DNA of 64,000 nucleotides from Rugosimonospora africana (GTDB lineage Bacteria; Actinomycetota; Actinomycetes; Mycobacteriales; Micromonosporaceae). The notes below the pieces were generated by a model. That model was not told where the DNA came from. It searched no databases and saw only the letters and a list, made by a program, of their open reading frames with translations. Both the position numbers and the translations under genes were made by a program. Shown one piece after another: positions 1 through 8,455 of this stretch; the stretch's first letter is position 1, and each line of letters begins with the position of its first letter. The stretch spans positions 124,001 through 188,000 of the forward strand of contig NZ_BONZ01000045.1 in the NCBI RefSeq assembly GCF_016862975.1. The letters are read 5' to 3'.

Positions 1-513
1 GTCAGTGACTACACGTACGGGCTGAACATGGCGGCCATGGGCATCCAGTTGGCATGCGACGGCGCCTCAGCGCCGATGGCATCGCGCCTCGCCGACCTCG
101 GCAGCCCCAAGGTGTGGGGCATGTACGACGGCGCCGGCGGGGACACCTCGCTACGGCCATGGAGCTACTCCTGGACCATGCTCACTCAGGCGTTCCCCAA
201 GGACGCGACCCTCTACAAGCCCACACAGCCGACATCCGTCTTCACCATGCTCGGATCGATCGGCTCCGGAAGCTCACGGCACTGGTCCATCGCCGTCGCG
301 AACCTGACCTCGAACACCAGCACACAGACCTTCACCCTGCCGAACTCCGCCGGCCGTACTCTCCACGCCTACCGCTACGTCGACGGGACACGAGCCACGA
401 ACTCGGATGGGTTCCCGGCAAGCACCGACACCGTCACTGCCGCGAGCAACGGGGACGTCACGGTCTCGGTGGCCGCGGACAGCATGCTCCTGCTGTCCGA
501 CATCGACGGCTGA
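1..513 (+). CDS. Secreted glycoside hydrolase, C-terminal part (5' truncated by window)
   Basis: The frame is open from base 1 and stops with TGA at 511-513, so only the last 170 residues are seen. The visible part ends a TIM-barrel-like region (WGMYDG, then LRPWSYSWTML) and continues into a small beta-sandwich-like tail (HWSIAVANLTSNTST, ending MLLLSDIDG). This layout is common at the end of clan GH-A secreted glycosidases of actinomycetes, where a C-terminal beta domain packs against the barrel. No catalytic residues lie in the window, so the GH family and substrate cannot be assigned. The family call is inference from composition and end-domain style; a non-enzymatic carbohydrate-related protein is possible. 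Confidence 0.5.
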   Translation, partial: VSDYTYGLNMAAMGIQLACDGASAPMASRLADLGSPKVWGMYDGAGGDTSLRPWSYSWTMLTQAFPKDATLYKPTQPTSVFTMLGSIGSGSSRHWSIAVANLTSNTSTQTFTLPNSAGRTLHAYRYVDGTRATNSDGFPASTDTVTAASNGDVTVSVAADSMLLLSDIDG

Positions 514-552
514 GCAGTACCGCGGACCAGCGTGGGCTCGTAGTCTGGCTTG

Positions 553-1005
553 GTGACGCACGCGGCTGAGCGCAGTCTCGGGTCGTCCCGAGTGGTCTAT
601 CCGGGGACGTTCGACCCGTTCACACCGGGTCATCTGGATATCGTTGAACGGGCGCGCCGCATGTTTGATCAGGTCACGGTTCTCGTCGCCGTCAACGACG
701 GCAAGCGGCCGTCCGGGACGACTGTTGCGCGGGCGAGGCAGATCCGGGACTTGCTTCCGGCGGGCTGGGAGAACGTCACGGTGGCCGCGTGGCATGGGTT
801 GACTGCCGACTACTGCCGGCACACCGGGTGCGGGCTGATCATCCGTGGGGTCAGGAACTCGACCGATTACTCACGTGAGTACGAACTCGCCGCAATGAAC
901 AAAGCGCTCGGCGTAACGACGCTGTTCATTCCTGCCCGGCCGGAATTGGTGACGATGTCGTCCACTGCAGTTCGCCTATCGGGTCAAGGCTCCTTCGTCC
1001 GGTGA
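553..1005 (+). CDS. coaD: Phosphopantetheine adenylyltransferase (CoA biosynthesis)
   Basis: Cytoplasmic enzyme transferring AMP from ATP to 4'-phosphopantetheine, the penultimate step of CoA synthesis. The nucleotidyltransferase signature YPGTFDPFTPGHLD lies near the N-terminus, followed by VNDGKRP, the substrate loop WHGLTADY, RGVRNSTDYSREYE with the conserved Arg, and the PARPELVTMSSTAVR block near the C-terminus. The length (about 150 residues) is slightly short of the usual 160, and the normal C-terminal helix is abbreviated after GQGSFVR. Starts TTG 550, GTG 553 or GTG 592 are all in frame and none has a clear Shine-Dalgarno; 592 would place the protein start right at VYPGTF. It sits alone, not beside the usual rsmD/recG/rpmF neighbours, so it may be a second copy or a paralogue. 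Confidence 0.85.
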   Translation: MTHAAERSLGSSRVVYPGTFDPFTPGHLDIVERARRMFDQVTVLVAVNDGKRPSGTTVARARQIRDLLPAGWENVTVAAWHGLTADYCRHTGCGLIIRGVRNSTDYSREYELAAMNKALGVTTLFIPARPELVTMSSTAVRLSGQGSFVR

Positions 1006-1015
1006 TGATCGGTCG

Positions 1016-1393
1016 CTACCTCGGGTCGTCGGTCTGCCAGGGGTGGAGGAACTGTTCGGGCCGGAGGCCCCATGCTTCAAGGGCAGCGGTGAACTGGGCC
1101 TCTCCGGTGACGGTGGTGGCTTGGACGAGGGTCGCGCCGATGTCGTAGTCGAAGCCGGTGATCTGCTCGGCGTCGTAGTCCCAGTGCGCCAGCTTGAAGC
1201 TGCGATCTCGCTCGGATCGGGTCCAGCCTTGCCGTCGTGCGCGGGCGTCGGCGACGGTCGCGACGGGCCGGATCTCGACGAACGCTCGTCTGCTCGGCCC
1301 TGACGCTGATACCTCGGTCACCAAGCGACGACCGATACGCAGCGCGGTCAGCTTGTCGGTGGGCCACTGCGTCTGTCTGCCGTCGCTGTTCAT
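1016..1393 (-). CDS. Hypothetical protein, 125 aa
   Basis: Convergent with coaD, with only 10 bases between the two stops. The ATG at 1393 is preceded by an AAGG-type ribosome site. The product is soluble and mixed charged, with a basic middle (ARARRQGWTRSERD) followed by an acidic aromatic stretch (HWDYDAEQITGFDYD). There is no signal peptide, membrane segment or motif I recognise. Codon use is normal for the region and the reading frame is clean, so it is probably a real gene of unknown function. Confidence 0.6.
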   Translation of the reverse strand: MNSDGRQTQWPTDKLTALRIGRRLVTEVSASGPSRRAFVEIRPVATVADARARRQGWTRSERDRSFKLAHWDYDAEQITGFDYDIGATLVQATTVTGEAQFTAALEAWGLRPEQFLHPWQTDDPR

Positions 1394-1455
1394 GTCGCCT
1401 TGCCTTCTACGGAAGCCGCACGCGGGGTTCGAGCGTCAACACATTAGCCTTAGTC

Positions 1456-1815
1456 ATGCTCGAGGCCGGGAATCGGCGGCGTAGCCAACCAGCGCCGCCT
1501 CGCGTCATATTCGAAGCGTTGACTGAGCCGGATCGAGATCCGGCGCGTCCGTGGCTACTGCTCCTGGATGACGAACAACCCCCGCGCACACTCCAGGCCG
1601 ACAAGCCTGATCTCGTCGTGTGGTCCTCCATCTGGCGTAAGCGACCAGACGCGATCGTGCGCTTCGAACTGCCTTCCGACGGCGGGGCTGGAACCAATCT
1701 GCGCTGGATCCTTCTCCTGGAGGATCCGATGCCCGAACCGTCCCTGATCGGGCACATGCGCAAGCGGCTTAACCAGCTGATCAACGCGAACCTCAGGTTT
1801 ACGTTCGGTCAGTAG
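1456..1815 (+). CDS. SRPBCC-like small protein, 119 aa
   Basis: The ATG at 1456 gives a compact protein running from RVIFEALTEP through PWLLLLDDE, DLVVWSSIWRKRPDAIVRFELP and LRWILLLEDP to GHMRKRLNQLINANLRFTFGQ. The alternation of short strands with a long C-terminal helix is what the SRPBCC (START/Bet v1-like) fold shows in actinobacterial proteins of this size, with the closing helix MRKRLNQLINANLR. This is a fold-level call; the ligand is unknown. The frame is open further upstream to 1237, but that part overlaps the gene on the other strand and looks non-coding. Confidence 0.55.
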   Translation: MLEAGNRRRSQPAPPRVIFEALTEPDRDPARPWLLLLDDEQPPRTLQADKPDLVVWSSIWRKRPDAIVRFELPSDGGAGTNLRWILLLEDPMPEPSLIGHMRKRLNQLINANLRFTFGQ

Positions 1816-1900
1816 AGGCTGGCTTCCGGTGGCCCGGGGTTAGCAATCCAAGGAGTAATGGGGTTGATTCCACTCCGTGCGTGACACTCGGCCGATCGCC

Positions 1901-2377
1901 TCACAGGCCGCACGGAGTGCCGTCAGTCCCGTAGAACCAGGCATGGGTACCGGGCGGCGATGGCGGCAGTTGCCCTCGGACGAGATCGACAATGGCATCG
2001 GCAACTTCGGCAACCTGGCTTGTGTCAATCGTTGATGCGCCGCGAAGGAACACGCGATGACCATCGACCTCGTAACCCCGTGCGACCTGCTCAGGCGTCA
2101 TGCTCCCACGAGCACGTAGGCGCTGCGCCGCCTCAATGAAGAGAGCCTGAAGCCGTTCACGCTGCGCTTCGGTCATGTCGGCCGGCACATGCAGACCGTA
2201 CGTCCCCTGCACAATGACAGCCCTTCGCAGCCCATCCAGAAGGTCATCTACCCAGGACTCGTTCAGCCCGGCGGCCTCGACAAGCTGGATCACCTCGACC
2301 GCAAGGATCGCGAGACTGACGTCGTACGCCCAGAACCAGTGATCGTCGTCCAGGACCACCGCCACTGTCTTACTCAA
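1901..2377 (-). CDS. Hypothetical protein, 158 aa
   Basis: I chose the TTG at 2377 because an AGGAGG ribosome site lies 7 bases upstream; the frame is open back to 2413 but without such a site. The product starts LSKTVAVVLDDDHWFWAYD and has an amphipathic helical middle (ESWVDDLLDGLRRAV) and a long basic helix (TEAQRERLQALFIEAAQRLRARG). There is no signal peptide or transmembrane segment, and I do not recognise the family. It is a single-gene unit with no informative neighbour. Confidence 0.55.
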   Translation of the reverse strand: MSKTVAVVLDDDHWFWAYDVSLAILAVEVIQLVEAAGLNESWVDDLLDGLRRAVIVQGTYGLHVPADMTEAQRERLQALFIEAAQRLRARGSMTPEQVARGYEVDGHRVFLRGASTIDTSQVAEVADAIVDLVRGQLPPSPPGTHAWFYGTDGTPCGL

Positions 2378-2606
2378 GAACCGTCCTCCTGCTCCCCGAA
2401 CAACCCAGCCCAACCTCGCCGAACGATCATCCAGCCGGAGCTCTCACGAATCAACCGACATTGATCCGTGTCTCATCGACTGAAGTCCGGCAGCTCACAG
2501 GTAGCTCTGTCCGGTCTCGTAACGCGCGTGTCAATCGTCAGCGCCTCGGGTCGTAGACGCGAGAAAATCAAACGCCCCGGCACGCTGGCCTCCCTACGAT
2601 CCGAGC

Positions 2607-3365
2607 ATGGATCTGCGCATCGTGACCGTCGCCGAGCGGCCCACCATGAAGTCCTCGTTCGCGAACGCGGAGAAGACCGATCCGTGGCCCGCGTTCATGA
2701 ACGAAGACCCCATCGCCCTGCTCTACTACAGCGACAACCGGACCGCACACCCCGAGTACGGACTGATCGCCTACGACGCCGACGCGCCGGACCAGGCGAT
2801 CGCCCGCGCCTTCTGCGTACCTTTCGCCTGGGATGGCGACCCTGCTCTGGGCGAGTTGCCGGAAGACGGGTTCGACGGTGTGATCTGGCGCTCGGCGCGC
2901 GACCGGCAGGTCGGGCGGAAACCGAACCTGGTCTCGGCGTTGGAGATCACCGTCCCCACAGACCTACAGGGCACCGGCCTGTCGGGGAAGATGCTGGCGG
3001 CGATGCGGGACAACGTGGCACGCCTCGGCTTCGAGCACCTGGTCGCCCCGGTGCGACCCAACCACAAGCACCTGGCTCCCGACGTCCCGATCGAGGAGTA
3101 CGCGGCGCTGGTTCGCGAGGACGGCCTGCCCCAGGATCCGTGGCTGCGCGTTCATGTCCGGGCCGGCGGCCGGATCGTCGGCACCTGCAAGCGCGCGATG
3201 GTCATCCCCGGCACGCTGGACGAGTGGCGTTCCTGGACCGGCCTGCCGTTCGACAAGTCGGGGCCGGTCGTCGTGCCCGGCGCACTCGTGCCGGTCCAGT
3301 GCAGCGTCGAGCACGACTACGCGGTCTACGTCGAGCCGGGCGTATGGGTGCACCACCGGCTGTGA
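2607..3365 (+). CDS. GNAT-fold acetyltransferase-like protein
   Basis: A 252-residue soluble protein. The segment ALEITVPTDLQGTGLSGKML resembles the acetyl-CoA binding motif A of GNAT enzymes (Q-x-x-G-x-G/S followed by a helix), followed by LGFEHLVAPVRPNHK, where N-acetyltransferases have the beta5-alpha4 strand and an Asn. The C-terminal part (VRAGGRIVGTCKRAMVIPG) is typical of a subset of actinobacterial GNAT-like proteins with an added beta region. The acceptor substrate is unknown. The family assignment is inference from these motifs. Confidence 0.55.
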   Translation: MDLRIVTVAERPTMKSSFANAEKTDPWPAFMNEDPIALLYYSDNRTAHPEYGLIAYDADAPDQAIARAFCVPFAWDGDPALGELPEDGFDGVIWRSARDRQVGRKPNLVSALEITVPTDLQGTGLSGKMLAAMRDNVARLGFEHLVAPVRPNHKHLAPDVPIEEYAALVREDGLPQDPWLRVHVRAGGRIVGTCKRAMVIPGTLDEWRSWTGLPFDKSGPVVVPGALVPVQCSVEHDYAVYVEPGVWVHHRL

Positions 3366-3619
3366 GCGGGAACGGTCTCGGCGCGCGTCCGCCACAACCG
3401 TAGGGAGGTCGTCACTGGCGCGAATGCTGTTGTCATCAACGGGCAAGCCTTGGCGAGAACCAGGCCGCACCGGTGGGAACTGGACTTCTCGCGCTCACTT
3501 CTACAAATCTCCTGATACCCCCTAGCCGTCAAACTAGTGTCTGGAGTGCGAGGGCGGCTCATCTCCGACGACAGCGCCGGCCTCGTGAGCGCCAGCTGCC
3601 AACGGGGGAAGGCACGAGC

Positions 3620-5845
3620 ATGTCCGAGTTTCCTGCCATCGACAGACGACGATTTCTCACGATGGCAGGGGCGGCCAGTGTCGCAGTCGGTGCCGCCGCG
3701 GTCTTTGGCGAGGCGGTGGCTTCGGCCGACACAATGTCGGTCGTACCGGAACTGCCTGCTGGCGTACCGTCCCTGCACGGCTACGACGCGCCAGCGATCA
3801 AGGCGTGGACTCCGGAGACCGATCCGTTCGCGAAGTACTTCCGTTCCCGCGTGCCGCTGGCGAAGCGGATCCGCACGTTCGCACCCACCCAGGCAAATCC
3901 CAGCCTCACGCCCAACCCGCAGCTGCTGTCACTGTCCAACGACTATGTGGAGCCCAACAACAAGGTGGTCATGCATCCGTACGGCGACAGCTTCAATGCG
4001 TACGCCCTACGATTCTGGCAGTACCTCGACACCTTCGGTTCCTGGCATGGGCTGCCCACATTCGGCCAGATCGACGCCCCGGACCCGCATTTCGGGGTCG
4101 TCAACCCGCCCAACCCGACCTGGACGGACGCGGCTCACCGCAACGGCGTCCTGAGCCTCGGCGCGTGGTTCTGGCCGCGCGATCCGGACGAGTTCGCTCC
4201 GCTGGTCGAACGACGACCGGACGGCTCGTTCCCGGTGGCGGACAAACTCATCGAGATGGCGACCTACTTCGGGTACGACGGCTACTTCATCAACCAAGAA
4301 AACCAGTTCGACCCGATCGATCCCGCGGAGGCTCTGCTGCTGCAGGAGATGCTCGGCTATCTCACCCGTACCGCGCCCAAGGGCTTCTACGTCCAGTGGT
4401 ACGACGCCATGCTTCTCACCGGTGTGGTGGAGTACCAGAACGAGTTCAACACGAAGAACTCGCCGTGGATCATCTCCGACGGAACGCGCATCTGCGACAG
4501 CATCTTCCTCAACTACGACTGGTCGCAGGAGCGCCTGCAACGCTCACACGACTACGCCATCTCACTCGGGCTCGATCCGTTGCAGACAGTCTTCGCCGGC
4601 ACCGAGCTGGCGATGAACATGTTCTCCCAGCCGGAGGATCCGCGTTGGATCTTCCCCGAGGGCATGCCTGTCCGGACGAGCTGGGCACTGTTTGGTACGG
4701 ACTTTCCCTTCACCCTGGCGACGGGCGACAAGAACACCGTCGAGGGACAGCGACAGGCGTACGTCTACGAGCGGCAGCTGTGGTCGGGACCCCGCCAAGA
4801 CCCCGCACACGCGGGCCGCCTGCTGCCACCGACCGGCACCGACAACGCCAATCCGGAGCGCTGGGACGGTGTGGCCTACACCAACGTCGAGAAGTCGACC
4901 GTCGGGTGTTATCCGTTCGTCACCCGGTTCAACACCGGCACAGGCCAGAAGTTCTTCCTGCGCGGACGGCTCGCCAGCGAGCAGCCATGGTTCAACATCG
5001 CGATCCAGGACCTGTTGCCCACGTGGCAGTGGTGGGTACGGAAGGCGGACGGCTCGGCGTACGAAGGACTGAACGTCGACTACGACTACGACCTCGCCTA
5101 CGACGGCGGCACGTCCCTCGTTGTCTCCGGCGCGTTGGCTGCCGACGCGGCCGTCGAGTTGCGACTGTTCAAGACCTGGCTTCCGGTCCGAAAGGACGTA
5201 GAGCTCAACCTGACCTATGCGACGGGAAGGGCCGACGCCGAGAGCCACCTGCGCGTCGGCCTCACCTTTGCCGACAGCCCCACCAAGGTGACGTGGCTCG
5301 AAGTCGGGAAGTCGAACTCGCGCGGCTGGAATCACCGCTGCCTGTCGCTCGGGTGCTACGCCGGTCGGACGATCGCGGCGCTGAGTCTCGGGTTCAGGTC
5401 GACGACAGCCCTCAACGACTACGGAGTACACATCGGAGCGCTCAGCGTGCAGACCGCCGACCGTAGGGATGCGCCACGCCAGCCGCGCGGTCTTACCGTC
5501 GACGGCACCCATGTCGACGGGGACACCGCGACCGTGTACCTGTCGTGGGTTCTCTCCCGAAACGGCGTGGCGCACTACGACCTCTTCCGGGTGGCGACGG
5601 GCGCGAACGGCACGGACGGTGCGGCCGCCGCCGGTACACCCACCGCCGGTGCACCCGCCGCCCCCGACGGCCGTCAGACGAGGCCGAAGAGGGAGTGGAT
5701 CGGGCGGATCTTCGGCGACGCCTTCGTCGTGCCCGACCTGAAACGCCAGGGTACCGAGACCAGTACCTGCATCGAGCTGGTCGCCGTCTCACCTCTCGGC
5801 GTCACTAGCCGGGCGGCGCGGACCACGTTCAACTGGACGAGGTGA
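3620..5845 (+). CDS. GH85 endo-beta-N-acetylglucosaminidase, Tat-secreted
   Basis: The ATG at 3620 follows GGGGAAGG at 3605-3612 and gives 741 residues. The N-terminus carries a twin-arginine motif (DRRRFLTMAG) before a hydrophobic stretch and an A-x-A-like cleavage region, so the folded enzyme should be exported by Tat. GH85 enzymes cut the GlcNAc-beta-1,4-GlcNAc core of N-glycans. The catalytic segment GYDGYFINQEN contains the paired residues of the family: N225, which positions the 2-acetamido group, and E227, the acid/base. The C-terminal third is beta-rich and matches the carbohydrate-binding region often found in GH85; the last 100 residues include an Ala/Gly/Pro linker (AAAAGTPTAGAPAAP). 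It is a single-gene unit; a likely role is scavenging GlcNAc-containing glycans. Confidence 0.88.
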   Translation: MSEFPAIDRRRFLTMAGAASVAVGAAAVFGEAVASADTMSVVPELPAGVPSLHGYDAPAIKAWTPETDPFAKYFRSRVPLAKRIRTFAPTQANPSLTPNPQLLSLSNDYVEPNNKVVMHPYGDSFNAYALRFWQYLDTFGSWHGLPTFGQIDAPDPHFGVVNPPNPTWTDAAHRNGVLSLGAWFWPRDPDEFAPLVERRPDGSFPVADKLIEMATYFGYDGYFINQENQFDPIDPAEALLLQEMLGYLTRTAPKGFYVQWYDAMLLTGVVEYQNEFNTKNSPWIISDGTRICDSIFLNYDWSQERLQRSHDYAISLGLDPLQTVFAGTELAMNMFSQPEDPRWIFPEGMPVRTSWALFGTDFPFTLATGDKNTVEGQRQAYVYERQLWSGPRQDPAHAGRLLPPTGTDNANPERWDGVAYTNVEKSTVGCYPFVTRFNTGTGQKFFLRGRLASEQPWFNIAIQDLLPTWQWWVRKADGSAYEGLNVDYDYDLAYDGGTSLVVSGALAADAAVELRLFKTWLPVRKDVELNLTYATGRADAESHLRVGLTFADSPTKVTWLEVGKSNSRGWNHRCLSLGCYAGRTIAALSLGFRSTTALNDYGVHIGALSVQTADRRDAPRQPRGLTVDGTHVDGDTATVYLSWVLSRNGVAHYDLFRVATGANGTDGAAAAGTPTAGAPAAPDGRQTRPKREWIGRIFGDAFVVPDLKRQGTETSTCIELVAVSPLGVTSRAARTTFNWTR

Positions 5846-5966
5846 CCGCCCCGACGCGTCCGCGTTCACAGCGGGATGGCCGGTTCCTGCGCCCTCGCGC
5901 CCGTCGATCATCGGGTACGGCATGCCGATCGCATAGAGTCGGCGATGACCGGAGGGGGTGGTCACG

Positions 5967-6647
5967 GTGGCGGCACACCAGGCCGGCGATCCGAACCCGC
6001 CGCGGCTACCGCCCGGACAGATCGCCGGCGCCACACTGCGCCGGTTCGGGCTGCCTCAGTTCGCGCCCGTCCTCCCGCAGTCGCCCACGTACCCGGTCAT
6101 CACGGTTACCGGCGCAGTGACCCGTCCCACGCAGATCCCACTCGACAGTCTGATCGACCCGGACCAGCGGCGCGGACAACGCAGCGACCTGCACTGCGTG
6201 ACCACCTGGAGTGTGCGGGACCTGTACTGGGACGGTGTGCCGTTCCGGACCGTTCATGAGGTGCTGGCCGCCCGGGTTGGCATCGCCCGGGCGGCCCGTT
6301 GGGTCACCGTCATCGGCTTGGATGGCTACCGCGCCTGCATTCGCCTCGATGACGCGCTCGCCGACGACGTGCTGCTCGCCGACCACCTCGCCGGTGCCCC
6401 TCTCGGTGCCGAGCACGGAGCTCCCCTACGCCTGGTCGCCCCGGCACACTATGGCTACAAGAGCGTCAAGCACGTGTGCGCGATCGAATACCGCCGCGAC
6501 TACGACCCAGGCTCCGCACACTGGGCGGCTCACCCCCGAGGCAGGGTCGCGCGCGAGGAACGCAGCAGATATCTGCCTGGCCCGCTCTGGCGCCTGATCT
6601 GGCGCGCCGTCCTGCCAAAGGTTCGTCGCCTGTACGACCAACGATGA
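5967..6647 (+). CDS. Molybdopterin-dependent oxidoreductase, sulfite-oxidase fold (stand-alone domain)
   Basis: A 226-residue protein matching the catalytic Mo-binding domain of the sulfite oxidase/YedY superfamily. The block DLHCVTTWSVRDLYWDGVPF contains the Cys expected to ligate molybdenum, and GYRACIRLDDAL, GAPLRLVAPAHYGYKSVKHV cover the pterin-binding loops. GTG 5967 is preferred over GTG 5958, because GGAGGGGG at 5951-5957 is 9 bases from the former and would touch the latter. There is no signal peptide, so it probably acts in the cytoplasm or on a membrane partner. No partner redox gene lies beside it. The substrate is unknown. Confidence 0.75.
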   Translation: MAAHQAGDPNPPRLPPGQIAGATLRRFGLPQFAPVLPQSPTYPVITVTGAVTRPTQIPLDSLIDPDQRRGQRSDLHCVTTWSVRDLYWDGVPFRTVHEVLAARVGIARAARWVTVIGLDGYRACIRLDDALADDVLLADHLAGAPLGAEHGAPLRLVAPAHYGYKSVKHVCAIEYRRDYDPGSAHWAAHPRGRVAREERSRYLPGPLWRLIWRAVLPKVRRLYDQR

Positions 6648-6700
6648 GCAAAGCGTTTGCCCGCCGCCCGAATGCACCCGACCGGGAGCTGTGGCCTGGG

Positions 6701-7972
6701 TCAGGGGGTGACGTCGATGTGCCATTTCGAGTAGACCCCGTACCTGGCCTGGTTGAGCGTGCCGTCAAGGTTGAGACAGCCGAGTCCCTGGGTGTCCCAG
6801 ACCCACCAGGTGATGCTGATCCCCTGATCTGTCCCGCTGAAGGTGGGTCCGCCCAGGTCACCCCGGCCCCCGTTGACGTACGAGATGAGCCAGGTGGCCC
6901 AGTTCTTGGCGTCGTCGGTGACCATTCCCGCGCCGGCCTCACCGATGTAGACCGGGGCGATGTGCTCCGTGACCAGGTAGCCCCAGACCACGTTGAACCG
7001 CGCGACGGCGGCGGAGCCGGCGTCCGGGTCTATGTGGGCGACCTCGTACGGGTATTCGTGTACGGAGTAGATGACGCGGGCCCTCCCGGCATTGGCGTCG
7101 GACAGCACCACGGGCTCGGTCCTGACCAGGGTGAGGTCACCCTCGAATGCCTTCACACCGGTGCCTCCAGCGAACGAGCCACCGTAGTTCTGCGGCCCCT
7201 CGCAGATGATCAGCACTCCCGGGTCACGCGATTCGATGGCGTTGCCGACATCGGTGTACATCTTCTTGATGTCGTTGATGCCGCCATCGCCCCAGGTGCT
7301 CTCGCCCGAGTACGCCAGCGGCTCGTTGTCGATGTCCATGCCGACCACGGTGGAGTTACCGGAGTACCGGCTGGCCAGCGTTGCCCAGTCCGCCAGGAAG
7401 GATGACTGGGTGACGGTGCCCGGGTTTCCGCAGCCGTCCTCGTCGCCGAACGGGTTGCCCGGGCCGACGTCGTACCACAGCCCGTTGCCCTGCTGAGTCG
7501 TGCAGTCGCTGCCGGGCACGCCCTCGTCGCTGTGGTGCACGAGGATGACCTTGAGCAGTTGCGCCTTGGCGGCGGCGACGATCCCGTCCATGGCGGCCAG
7601 ATACTGGGACGCATTGCTGCCGTGCAGGCTGGCGTTGTTCCAGCCGAGGGTCACGGTGTTGAACCCGGCGTTGCGGATCGCCTGCATGTTCGCGGCCGGC
7701 GTTGTGTAGGGCCCGGTCGCGTCGAGCGTGAACTGGTCGCGGCGGAGCAGGCCGTGCAGGCCCACGGGCGAGATGCGCACGGGCTTGCCCGTGCTGTCGA
7801 CGATCTGGCTACCTCTCGTGCTCAGGTAGCCGGACGGCAAGAGAGCGCTGGCGGTCGCGGGGGTCGCCGCTGAACGGTCAGGCTGCGCGGCTGCCGTGGC
7901 CTCGCCGGTCAGCGGCAGCAGCAGTGCCAGTCCCATCGCGCATGATCCGCCGATGATCTTCTTCATACCCAT
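6701..7972 (-). CDS. Secreted GH5-type cellulase-like glycoside hydrolase
   Basis: The ATG at 7972 follows AAGGGA 9 bases upstream and gives 423 residues with a Sec signal peptide (MGMKKIIGG, hydrophobic core, ATAAAQ). The clan GH-A catalytic pair is clear: acid/base E217 in MDIDNEPLA and nucleophile E345 in PVYIGEAGAG. Other family landmarks are ILVHHSDEG, YSVHEYPYEV and the late Trp of ISITWWVWD. GH5 enzymes hydrolyse beta-1,4 or related glucans and mannans; the exact subfamily is not set here. It is divergently arranged with the LacI gene at 8456, and box 8119-8133 lies in its upstream region, so control by that repressor is likely. Confidence 0.8.
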   Translation of the reverse strand: MGMKKIIGGSCAMGLALLLPLTGEATAAAQPDRSAATPATASALLPSGYLSTRGSQIVDSTGKPVRISPVGLHGLLRRDQFTLDATGPYTTPAANMQAIRNAGFNTVTLGWNNASLHGSNASQYLAAMDGIVAAAKAQLLKVILVHHSDEGVPGSDCTTQQGNGLWYDVGPGNPFGDEDGCGNPGTVTQSSFLADWATLASRYSGNSTVVGMDIDNEPLAYSGESTWGDGGINDIKKMYTDVGNAIESRDPGVLIICEGPQNYGGSFAGGTGVKAFEGDLTLVRTEPVVLSDANAGRARVIYSVHEYPYEVAHIDPDAGSAAVARFNVVWGYLVTEHIAPVYIGEAGAGMVTDDAKNWATWLISYVNGGRGDLGGPTFSGTDQGISITWWVWDTQGLGCLNLDGTLNQARYGVYSKWHIDVTP

Positions 7973-8118
7973 CTGTGCTTGTCCCTTCTGACGCAGGGTT
8001 CGCCGCAGAGCAGAACGAACGGGCCTCGCGGGCCTGACGGGGAGCCGCCAAGCCGGCGGGCGTGGGATCAGGAACGGGAGTTGATTGTGAACGCGCCGGC
8101 GTGTTTCGGCACCGTAAC

Positions 8119-8133
8119 GCTGGACCGGTTCGA
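8119..8133 (+). promoter_or_regulatory. Candidate LacI operator, GH5-proximal copy
   Basis: GCTGGACCGGTTCGA occurs here and its exact reverse complement occurs at 8381-8395. The centre is an imperfect dyad around ACCGGT with a central CG, the usual form of LacI-family operators. It lies 147 bp upstream of the GH5 start. Confidence 0.5.
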
Positions 8134-8380
8134 TGTCAATCGATGGCCGCGTCATGCGCTCGGTGGGCGGCGTGCGATGCCCCTGGGAGACGCCCGGCGT
8201 GGACCCCTGTGAGTACGCCTGGACCTCGCATAATAGCGGCGGGAAGGATTCTCGGACGCGAGCCGGCGGTGGAGGCCGGCCCCCGACTGTTCGCGACAGC
8301 CAGGCAGTCGTGCCGTCTGCCGTACGGCCCGAACCGCCGACTATGCCCGAGAGGTCCCATGAATAACTCATGATCAACGT

Positions 8381-8395
8381 CGAACCGGTCCAGCA
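8381..8395 (-). promoter_or_regulatory. Candidate LacI operator, regulator-proximal copy
   Basis: This is the exact 15-base inverted copy of box 8119-8133, and the similarity extends a few bases further. It lies about 60 bp upstream of the LacI start, so autoregulation is plausible. Confidence 0.5.
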
Positions 8396-8404
8396 TTGCC
8401 CTAT

Positions 8405-8420
8405 GGTTCAATGCTGAACC
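8405..8420. promoter_or_regulatory. Dyad GGTTCA-n4-TGAACC before the LacI gene
   Basis: Perfect 6-bp arms (8405-8410 and 8415-8420) lie 35 bases upstream of the LacI ATG. The arms share GGTTC with the GACCGGTTCGA boxes, so this may be a further half-related site or the site of another regulator. Confidence 0.35.
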
Positions 8421-8455
8421 GGGAACCAGGTAGACCACAGCGAGGTCCACTGACC

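Larger units (their letters stand above)
7973..8455. other. Divergent control region between GH5 gene and LacI gene (483 bp)
   Basis: No gene is supported here. The region holds the matched inverted box pair described separately and a dyad just before the LacI start. The two boxes sit about 250 bp apart, one nearer each gene, which would suit looping or independent control of both promoters. Confidence 0.6.

Noticed and set aside
6652-6666. GCAAAGCGTTTGC dyad between convergent genes
   Set aside because: The arms are only 5 bp and the stem too weak to call a terminator.
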